From Mycobacterium sp. JS623 (lineage in GTDB: Bacteria > Actinomycetota > Actinomycetes > Mycobacteriales > Mycobacteriaceae): 64,000 bases of DNA. The stretch is taken from the NCBI RefSeq assembly GCF_000328565.1, contig NC_019966.1, positions 310,001-374,000 on the forward strand, in the 5' to 3' direction. This document shows positions 56,947 through 64,000 of this stretch, one piece after another. Below the pieces are notes generated by a model that was not told the DNA's origin, did no database searches, and worked only from the letters and a program-made list of their open reading frames with translations. Numbering within the stretch: position 1 is the stretch's first letter; each line of letters begins with the position of its first letter. The translations under genes and the position numbers were made by a program.

Positions 56947-56979
56947 CTGTGGGAAGTTGAAAATCTGTGGGAAGTTGAA
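56947..56979 (+). repeat. Tandem 15-bp repeat holding duplicated ribosome sites before mps1
   Basis: The sequence ctgtgggaagttgaa occurs twice (56947-56961 and 56965-56979) with three bases between. Each copy carries GGGAAG; the second is placed correctly for the ATG at 56982. The decayed copy at 55578 has a single related leader, so the doubling is specific to the intact gene. Confidence 0.85.
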
Positions 56980-56981
56980 TA

Positions 56982-59900
56982 ATGGATCGTGAGGACGGGT
57001 TCCTTCCGCTTTCGCGCGGCCAGTTGGAAATCTGGCTGTCGCATGAAAGCGGTCTTGCCGGCACGGAATGGCAACTCGGCCTTTTGGGAAGAATCGACGG
57101 CACGGTACAACAGGAGCTCCTGCAAGAGGCGATCCGGCAAGCCATGCAAGAAGCCGAACCGGCGCGGGCGGCGTTCTTTGAAATCGATGGTCAGGTGTTT
57201 CAGAAACCGATCGATTACTCCGATATCGAACTTCCGTTCCATGACTTCCGAAACGCGGCCGATCCGGTCCAAAAGGTCCGGGAAGCGGCGTCATCGATCC
57301 AACGCACACCGATGTCGCTCAGCGGCAGGTTGGCGAAATTCGCGTTGTTTCGGACAGCGGCGGAGGAGTACTACTGGTTCGGCCTGTGCCACCACATATC
57401 CGTAGACGGCCTGAGCATGGCGCTGGTGTGCCGTCGGATCGCGACTATTTATTCGGCCATGGTCTCGGGTGCCCCCGTCCCGCCAGCCTATTTCGGCTCG
57501 CTGCGCGACGCGGTCGACTGCGAGACGGATTACCAAGGGTCCAGCGATTTCCGCGAAGACCAGGCCTACTGGAGCAAGAACCTTCCGCCCGACAATGCGC
57601 TGGATTACCGACTGCCCACCGCGGCGCAGCAGCGTGATGCGTACACCCCTTCCGCGTCGGTTCCCGTGGATCACGCCGTCGTCGGCCACATCAAAGAGCT
57701 GTCCAAAAGTCTGCGCATCCGTCGATACTCGGTGACCACCGCGGCGTGCGCACTCTTGGTTCGAGCATGGTCAGCAAATAGTTCAGAGGTTGCGCTCGAC
57801 TTCCCCGTCAGTCGGCGAGTGACCTCGGAGTCGAAGACACTTCCGACGATGCTCGCCGGGGTGGTGCCTCTCGTGCTGCAAAGTCCGCCGGATTGGACGG
57901 TCGGCGAGTTCTGCAGGCACGTCGACTCGCGTATCCGAGAACTGTTGAAGCATCAGCGTTTTCCGGTGCACACCCTCGACGGCGAAGGAGGTTTTCGTGG
58001 CCCACGGCAGGCGTCGAATCGGGTAGCGGTCAACTTCATCCCGTCCCGGCTCACCCTCGACCTCGCGGGTGCACCGGTTGAGGTGTCGTACACCAATCAT
58101 GGCCCGATGGGCAACTTCGGGCTCTTCTTCATCGGCGCCAGTGATCAACTCTTTCTCAGCACGGCGGGCGCAGGGCAGCCGTACGCGGATTTCGAAGTCG
58201 CGGATCTGGCGCGGCGCTTACAGCGAATTGTCACCGCGATGGCGGACGACCCCGATCGACGGTTGTCGTCGATCGATCTGCTGGATCCGGTTGAGCACGC
58301 CAAGTTAGCCGAGATCGGCAATCGCGCCGCCTTGACCGGGCCTGCATCCACGCCGCTGTCGATACCCGAGTTGTTTGCCGCACAGGTCGAGCGCGTCCCC
58401 GGGGCAACGGCGCTCACCTACAACGGTCGATCACTGACTTACCGCGAGCTGGATGAGACCGCAAATCGGTTGGCGCACTTGCTGGCCAGCCAGGGTGTCG
58501 GCCCGGCTCAGCGGGTGGCGCTGCTGTCGGAGCGATCAGCCAACGCAGTCATCGCGATTATGGCCGTGCTCAAGACCGGCGCGGCGTATCTGCCGATCGA
58601 CCCGGCCGTACCCGCATCGCGGTTGGACTTCATCCTGGCCGACGCCGCGCCGGCGGCCGTGATCACCACCAACGAGTTGCGGTCCCGAGTGGATGGTCAC
58701 GACCTCGTGATCATCGACGTCGATGACCCCCGCGTCGGCACACAGCCAAGCACAGCATTGCCCGGCCCTGCCCCCGATGACATCGCCTACGTCATCTACA
58801 CGTCCGGCACCACCGGAACGCCAAAGGGTGTCGCGGTTCCCCACCAAAACCTGACTGCGCTGATGACGTCGTTGGATGGCAGCCTGCCGCGCCAAGGCGT
58901 TTGGCCGCTGTGCCATTCCCTCGGCTTTGACGCGTCGGTCTGGGAAATCGGGCATGCGCTTCTGCGCGGCGGCCGACTGGTGGTGGTGCCCGAATCGGTG
59001 GCCGGCTCACCAGAGGACTTCCATCGCCTGCTGGTCGACGAAGAGGTCACCGTAGTCACTCAAACCCCGTCGGCGGTGGCGATGCTCTCCGCTGAGGGCC
59101 TGGAGTCGACCGCGTTGGTGGTCGCTGGCGAGGCCTGCCCGCCCGAGCTCATGCATCGGTGGGCGACGGCCGGGCGGGTGATGATCAACGCCTACGGCCC
59201 GACCGAGATCACGATCTGCGCGGCGATGAGCGCCCCTCTGGCGGCGGGTACGGGTGTCGCGCCGATCGGTTCGCCGGTACCCGGCGCGGCATTGTTCGTG
59301 CTCGATTCCTGGCTGCAACCGATGCCTGCGGGTGTGGTCGGCGAACTGTACGTTGCCGGCGCAGGCGTGGCGTCGGGATACCTCGGCCGGTCCGCGTTGA
59401 CGGCGTCGCGGTTTGTGGCCTGCCCGTTCGGCGAGCCTGGGGCTCGCATGTATCACACCGGCGATCTGGTGCGCTGGGGCGCCGACGGGCAGCTGCAGTA
59501 CCTTGGCCGCTCCGATGAGCAGGTCAAGATCCGCGGGTATCGCATCGAGCTCGGTGAGGTCCAGGCCGCACTGCGTGCGCTGGACGGCGTCGATCAGGCG
59601 GTGGTGATCGCGCGCGAGGACCGTCCCGGCGACAAGCGCTTGGTCGGCTATGTCACCGGCGACGCCGATCCAGTCAAGGCCAGGGCCCAGTTGGCGGATC
59701 GGCTGCCGGCATATATGGTGCCTGCCGCAGTGGTGGTGCTGGATGCGCTCCCGCTGACGGCCAACAACAAGCTGGACACCCGCGCCCTCCCGTCGCCGGA
59801 GTTCCGCGGCATCGGTGGTGACTACCGAGCGCCAGCCACCCCCCTCGAGGAGGTCCTGGCCGACATCTACGCCGAGGTGCTCGGCCAGGACCGGGTCGGT

Positions 59901-62900
59901 GTCGACGACTCGTTCTTCGACCTGGGCGGGGACAGCATCCTGTCGATGCAGGTGGTCGCTCGGGCCCGCGCAGCCGGTGTGCTGTGCCGGCCGCGCGACG
60001 TCTTCGTCGAGCAGACGGTGGCTCGACTGGCCCTGGTGGCCGAAGTCGCGGGCGGCGAGGCCGATGTGGTCGATGACGGCGTCGGGCCCGTGACCGCCAC
60101 CCCGATCATGCGTTGGCTGCACAGCGTCGACGGCCCGGTCGATCAGTTCAATCAGACGCTGGTCCTGCAGGCCCCCGCCGGCGTGACCGAGGCCGACGCG
60201 GTCGTCGTGCTGCAGGCACTGCTGGATCGGCACGCCGCGCTGCGCATGCGCGCCGAGGACGACGGCGGCTGGTCACTGACCGTGCCTGAACAGGGGTCGG
60301 TGTATGCCAGCGACTGCCTGCGCGCCGTCGCCGCGCTGTCGGATGAGGCGTTGGTGGCGGCGCGGTCCAGGTTGAACCCGGCCGCGGGCGCGATGATCAG
60401 TGCGCTGTGGGTGTCCGACGCCCGCCAGCTGGTGTTGATGATTCACCACCTGTCTGTCGACGGCGTCTCCTGGCGAATTCTGTTGGAAGACTTGAACATC
60501 GCCTGGGCCCAGCATCACAACGGGCAGCCGGTACAGCTGCCTGCGGGAGGGACCTCGTTTGCCCATTGGTCCTCGCTGCTTGACGAGTACGCCCGCAGCG
60601 CGGAGGTTGTCGGCCAGACCGACGCGTGGCGGCAGGTCTTGGCGACTCCGGCCGCGCTGCCTGCAGTGCAGCCGGACGTCGACACCTATGCAAACGCGGG
60701 ACGCCTTTCCGCATCGCTCGACGCGGAGACCACGCGGCTGCTGCTCGGCGAGGTGCCCGCGGCGTTCCACGCCGGCGTCCAGGACATTCTGCTGATCGCC
60801 TTCGGATTGGCCTGGAATGAATTCCTTGGCGCCGCAACGACTCCGATCGGCATCGACGTCGAGGGCCACGGACGGGACGAGGAGTTCGCCGCCAACATCG
60901 ACCTGTCCCGCACGGTGGGCTGGTTCACCACCAAGTACCCGGTAGCGCTGGCCGTTGGCGAACTTTCCTGGGATCTGGTGGCCGCCGGCGACGGCGCTCT
61001 CGGCCCGGTCATCAAGGACGCCAAAGAGCAGCTTCGCGCCCTGCCGGACGGCTTGACCTACGGTCTGCTGCGGTATGCGAACACCGAAGTCGAGCTGGCC
61101 AGCTCGGACCCGACCGTGGGGTTCAATTACCTCGGGCGCCTCGGCGCTGGCGCGGCCGGGCTTTCCGACGACCTGTGGCGGATCGCCGACGACAGTTTGT
61201 CGACGACAGACGCGGCGTCGGCGGTGCCGATGCCGTTGGCGCACACCGTGGAACTCAACGCCGCCACCATGGACTCCGACGCCGGACCGCTCCTGCAGGC
61301 CGCCTGGACGTGGGCGCCGTCCGCGGTGAATCGCGAGCAGGTGAACAGGCTCAGCCAGCTGTGGTTCGACGCACTGGCCGGCATCTGCGCACACGTGCAA
61401 AACGGCGGTGGCGGGCTCACCCCCTCAGACCTCGCCCCGGCTCGGCTGAGCCAGCAGCAGATCGACGAGCTCGCGCAGCTCGACCAGATCGACGACGTGC
61501 TGCCACTGACCCCCTTGCAGCAAGGGCTGCTGTTCCAGGCCGGCTTCGACCAAGGCTCCGCCGACGACGTGTATGCCGTGCAGCTGGGCATCACCATGAC
61601 CGGGCCTCTTGATCCGAACCGCCTTCGTGATGCGGTGGACACCGTTGTCGCCCGCCATCCCAATCTCGCGGCCCGCTTCTGCGAACAGTTCGACGAGCCG
61701 GTGCAGCTCATTCCGGCGGATCCCGTAATCGCTTGGCAATACCGCGAACTCGATTCCGACGCGCAGATCGAGCAGCTGTGCGCGGTAGAGCGCGCCGAGG
61801 TCCGCACGCTGTCGGACGGGCCGGTCTTCCGGGCTGTGCTCATCCGTACGTCGGACATCCGGCACCGGCTGGTCATCACCATTCACCACATCGTCATCGA
61901 TGGTTGGTCGCTGCCGATCCTGCTGCAGGAGGTGTTTGCCTGCTATTACGGACAACGGCTACCCAGCGCCTTGCCGTATCGCGCGTTCGTGACGTGGCTG
62001 GCCCGACAGGACCGCGACGCCGCCCGCGCGACGTGGCAGCAGGTGTTCGACGGGTTCGAAACCCCGACCCTGGTGGGTCCGCCAGTCCAGGCAGGGCCAC
62101 GAAGCGTCGCGTCCCATCGCCTACCAGAACACACCACGCGAGCTTTGACCGAGTTGGCGCGCTCCGAGCGGACCACTGTCAACACGGTGCTCCAAGCCGC
62201 ATGGGCGCAACTGCTGACGAGGCTCACGGGCCAGCACGACGTGGCATTCGGCACAGCTGTTTCGGGGCGGCCCGCGGATCTGCCCGGCGCGGAATCGATG
62301 GTCGGCCTGCTGATCAACACGGTGCCGGTCCGTGCGAACGTCACCGCGACCACCACCGTCGCCGACCTGCTGAAGCAGCTGCAAGGTTTCCACAACGACA
62401 CCGTCGAACATGAGCACGTGGCACTTGGCGAGATTCATCGCGCCACCGGCCACGATCGACTGTTCGACACCCTTTTCGTCTACGAGAACTATCCGATCGA
62501 TGCCGACGCGCCACTGGGCGTGCAGGAGTTGGCCATCACCGACTTCACGAGTCGCGAGTACAACCACTACCCGCTTTCGGTGGTGGCGATGCCGGGTCCC
62601 GAACTCGGCCTTCGCGTCGAATTCGACACCGAGATATTCGACGCGGCCGGCATCGAAACTCTCGTCAATCGGTTGCAGCAGGTGCTGGCGGCCATGACCG
62701 CTGATGCCTCCCAACGGTTGTCGGCCATCGACCTACTCGATCGCGGTGAGCATGACCGACTTGACGCTTGGGGCAACCGCGCGGTGTTGACCCAGCCGGC
62801 TCCGGCGCTGCAGTCGATCCCGGCGTTGTTCGCCGCCCAGGTGGCCCGCGCCCCGGAGGCGGTGGCGATCAGCTGCGGCGGCCGGTCCTTGACCTATCGC

Positions 62901-64000
62901 GAACTGGATCAGGCCGCAAACCGGCTGGCGCATTTTCTGGCTCGCCAGGGTGCGGGTCCTGGTGAGCGGGTGGCGCTGTTGGTGCCCCGCAGTGCCGAGG
63001 CGGTGATGGCAGTTCTGGCGGTGCTCAAGACGGGAGCCGCATATCTGCCGATGGACTCCGCGCATCCCGATAGTCGGATCGAGTTCATGCTCGCCGACGC
63101 GGCGCCGATTGCTGCTGTCACAACGGCTGACCTGCGCCCGCGGCTCGCGGCGTCCGGCGTGTCCGTCATCGATGTCGAAGACCCTGCCATTGAATCCGAG
63201 CCGAGCGCCGCGTTGCCGGTCCCCGCGCCGGACGACATCGCATACATCATCTACACCTCGGGCACCACCGGCGTTCCGAAAGGGGTTGCGGTCACTCATC
63301 GCAACGTCGCCCGACTGCTCGAGTCCCTCGATGCCGAACTAGCGCTGGGGCAGGTATGGACTCAGTGCCATTCCTTGGCGTTCGACTATTCGGTGTGGGA
63401 GATGTGGGGTGCGCTGCTGTACGGCGGCCGACTACTGGTCGTGCCCGACTCGGTCGTCCGCTCGCCCGAGGACCTGCACGCCTTGCTCGTTACGCAACAG
63501 GTCAGCGTCCTGAGTCAGACCCCGTCGGCGTTCTATGCGCTGCAGACGGCCGACGCGCTACACCCCGAGCTGGGGCAGCAGCTGAAACTTCAAACCGTCG
63601 TGTTCGGCGGTGAAGCCCTTGAGCCGCAACGTCTTTCGAACTGGCTGCACTGTCACCCAGGATTGCCGCGCATGATCAACATGTACGGCATCACCGAGAC
63701 AACGGTGCACGCCTCATTCAGGGAGATCGGTGAAGCCGACGCCGACAGCAACGCCAGCCCCATCGGAGTGCCACTCGAGCATCTTGCCTTCTTCGTGCTG
63801 GATGGATGGTTGCGGCAGGCGCCGGTCGGTGTGGTCGGCGAGCTCTATGTGGCCGGTGCCGGTCTCGCGACGGGATATGTCGGTCGCTCGGGTCTGACCT
63901 CGACGCGGTTTGTGGCGTGCCCCTTCGGCGGGCCCGGCGCGCGGATGTATCGCACGGGTGATCTCGTGCAGTGGGGCACCGACGGTCAGCTGCGGTATGT
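56982..64000 (+). CDS. mps1: GPL peptide synthetase Mps1 (NRPS), 5' part
   Basis: The frame is open from ATG 56982 to the window end (about 2,339 codons; 3' end outside). Domains in order: condensation C1 (1-450; HHISVDG near 137), adenylation A1 (460-930; [11 protein letters not shown] near 605), carrier T1 (LGGDSI near 983), epimerisation E1 (1040-1490; HHLSVDG near 1154), C2 (1500-1930; HHIVIDG near 1635), A2 (from 1940; [11 protein letters not shown] near 2091, cut). Reading the A-domain pocket against GrsA by hand gives D-A-W-T-V-A-A-I-C for A1, close to the Phe code, and D-Y-W-S-V-G-M-V-H for A2, close to Thr codes. With E1 in module 1 this predicts D-Phe then Thr, as in GPL. The leading C domain fits acylation of Phe by a fatty acid. 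Confidence 0.95.
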   Translation, partial: MDREDGFLPLSRGQLEIWLSHESGLAGTEWQLGLLGRIDGTVQQELLQEAIRQAMQEAEPARAAFFEIDGQVFQKPIDYSDIELPFHDFRNAADPVQKVREAASSIQRTPMSLSGRLAKFALFRTAAEEYYWFGLCHHISVDGLSMALVCRRIATIYSAMVSGAPVPPAYFGSLRDAVDCETDYQGSSDFREDQAYWSKNLPPDNALDYRLPTAAQQRDAYTPSASVPVDHAVVGHIKELSKSLRIRRYSVTTAACALLVRAWSANSSEVALDFPVSRRVTSESKTLPTMLAGVVPLVLQSPPDWTVGEFCRHVDSRIRELLKHQRFPVHTLDGEGGFRGPRQASNRVAVNFIPSRLTLDLAGAPVEVSYTNHGPMGNFGLFFIGASDQLFLSTAGAGQPYADFEVADLARRLQRIVTAMADDPDRRLSSIDLLDPVEHAKLAEIGNRAALTGPASTPLSIPELFAAQVERVPGATALTYNGRSLTYRELDETANRLAHLLASQGVGPAQRVALLSERSANAVIAIMAVLKTGAAYLPIDPAVPASRLDFILADAAPAAVITTNELRSRVDGHDLVIIDVDDPRVGTQPSTALPGPAPDDIAYVIYTSGTTGTPKGVAVPHQNLTALMTSLDGSLPRQGVWPLCHSLGFDASVWEIGHALLRGGRLVVVPESVAGSPEDFHRLLVDEEVTVVTQTPSAVAMLSAEGLESTALVVAGEACPPELMHRWATAGRVMINAYGPTEITICAAMSAPLAAGTGVAPIGSPVPGAALFVLDSWLQPMPAGVVGELYVAGAGVASGYLGRSALTASRFVACPFGEPGARMYHTGDLVRWGADGQLQYLGRSDEQVKIRGYRIELGEVQAALRALDGVDQAVVIAREDRPGDKRLVGYVTGDADPVKARAQLADRLPAYMVPAAVVVLDALPLTANNKLDTRALPSPEFRGIGGDYRAPATPLEEVLADIYAEVLGQDRVGVDDSFFDLGGDSILSMQVVARARAAGVLCRPRDVFVEQTVARLALVAEVAGGEADVVDDGVGPVTATPIMRWLHSVDGPVDQFNQTLVLQAPAGVTEADAVVVLQALLDRHAALRMRAEDDGGWSLTVPEQGSVYASDCLRAVAALSDEALVAARSRLNPAAGAMISALWVSDARQLVLMIHHLSVDGVSWRILLEDLNIAWAQHHNGQPVQLPAGGTSFAHWSSLLDEYARSAEVVGQTDAWRQVLATPAALPAVQPDVDTYANAGRLSASLDAETTRLLLGEVPAAFHAGVQDILLIAFGLAWNEFLGAATTPIGIDVEGHGRDEEFAANIDLSRTVGWFTTKYPVALAVGELSWDLVAAGDGALGPVIKDAKEQLRALPDGLTYGLLRYANTEVELASSDPTVGFNYLGRLGAGAAGLSDDLWRIADDSLSTTDAASAVPMPLAHTVELNAATMDSDAGPLLQAAWTWAPSAVNREQVNRLSQLWFDALAGICAHVQNGGGGLTPSDLAPARLSQQQIDELAQLDQIDDVLPLTPLQQGLLFQAGFDQGSADDVYAVQLGITMTGPLDPNRLRDAVDTVVARHPNLAARFCEQFDEPVQLIPADPVIAWQYRELDSDAQIEQLCAVERAEVRTLSDGPVFRAVLIRTSDIRHRLVITIHHIVIDGWSLPILLQEVFACYYGQRLPSALPYRAFVTWLARQDRDAARATWQQVFDGFETPTLVGPPVQAGPRSVASHRLPEHTTRALTELARSERTTVNTVLQAAWAQLLTRLTGQHDVAFGTAVSGRPADLPGAESMVGLLINTVPVRANVTATTTVADLLKQLQGFHNDTVEHEHVALGEIHRATGHDRLFDTLFVYENYPIDADAPLGVQELAITDFTSREYNHYPLSVVAMPGPELGLRVEFDTEIFDAAGIETLVNRLQQVLAAMTADASQRLSAIDLLDRGEHDRLDAWGNRAVLTQPAPALQSIPALFAAQVARAPEAVAISCGGRSLTYRELDQAANRLAHFLARQGAGPGERVALLVPRSAEAVMAVLAVLKTGAAYLPMDSAHPDSRIEFMLADAAPIAAVTTADLRPRLAASGVSVIDVEDPAIESEPSAALPVPAPDDIAYIIYTSGTTGVPKGVAVTHRNVARLLESLDAELALGQVWTQCHSLAFDYSVWEMWGALLYGGRLLVVPDSVVRSPEDLHALLVTQQVSVLSQTPSAFYALQTADALHPELGQQLKLQTVVFGGEALEPQRLSNWLHCHPGLPRMINMYGITETTVHASFREIGEADADSNASPIGVPLEHLAFFVLDGWLRQAPVGVVGELYVAGAGLATGYVGRSGLTSTRFVACPFGGPGARMYRTGDLVQWGTDGQLRY

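Noticed and set aside
59007..61400. Long minus-strand frames opposite mps1
   Set aside because: They lie wholly within NRPS domains read on the plus strand, have no family motifs and are Arg/His/Gly-rich shadows.
1..64000. CRISPR arrays, insertion sequences and prophage genes
   Set aside because: No regularly spaced direct repeats with unique spacers, no transposase or integrase motif and no terminal inverted repeats were seen.

Overview
The window is high-GC actinobacterial DNA and almost certainly comes from a glycopeptidolipid (GPL)-producing Mycobacterium/Mycolicibacterium. The evidence is the gene families (MmpS/MmpL, hemophore-related protein, PE-PPE domain, Rv2952-like methyltransferase), the frequent GTG/TTG starts, and a gene order that follows the M. 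tuberculosis Rv0309-Rv0322 segment with extra genes inserted. Species cannot be fixed from the sequence alone.

Left part (1-36 kb), chromosomal backbone: an L,D-transpeptidase-like protein (Rv0309-like, cut by the window edge), a SnoaL-like protein, a FAD/Rieske oxidoreductase, an Hsp70-like membrane protein with a Pro/Thr tail (Rv0312-like), a five-gene peptide ABC importer on the minus strand, two tandem small Thr/Pro-rich lipoprotein-like genes, a sedolisin (S53) protease coupled to a zinc-ribbon membrane protein, a DUF7159-like protein, a GH16 beta-glucanase (Rv0315-like), a GT39-like membrane glycosyltransferase, a FAD monooxygenase/DUF4389/methyltransferase run, an FtsX-type exporter whose ATPase has lost a segment, an Rv0320-like secreted protein, an S4 RNA-binding protein, an AurF-type diiron protein, a PE-PPE-like secreted protein lacking its nucleophile, an epimerase remnant, tRNA-Gly(CCC), dcd, an ammonium channel behind a GlnR-like box, a second DUF7159-like protein and udgA (Rv0322-like).

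Right part (36-64 kb), GPL locus: mmpS4-mmpL4a-mmpL4b (export), a hemophore-related protein, rmlA (dTDP-sugar supply), three paralogous GT1 glycosyltransferases, a sulfotransferase, four sugar O-methyltransferase candidates, fmt (lipid O-methyltransferase), mbtH and the first 7 kb of the NRPS mps1. The visible modules read C-A(Phe)-T-E-C-A(Thr), judged from hand-read specificity residues, which matches the D-Phe-D-alloThr start of the GPL peptide. Together these genes would assemble the lipopeptide, glycosylate it with 6-deoxyhexoses, methylate and possibly sulfate the sugars, and export it.

The most unusual points are a decayed duplicate of the promoter-mbtH-mps1 start about 1.16 kb upstream of the intact copy, a sulfotransferase inside the GPL cluster, an Amt with Glu in place of the first twin-histidine, the deleted ABC ATPase, and the sedolisin/zinc-ribbon pair.
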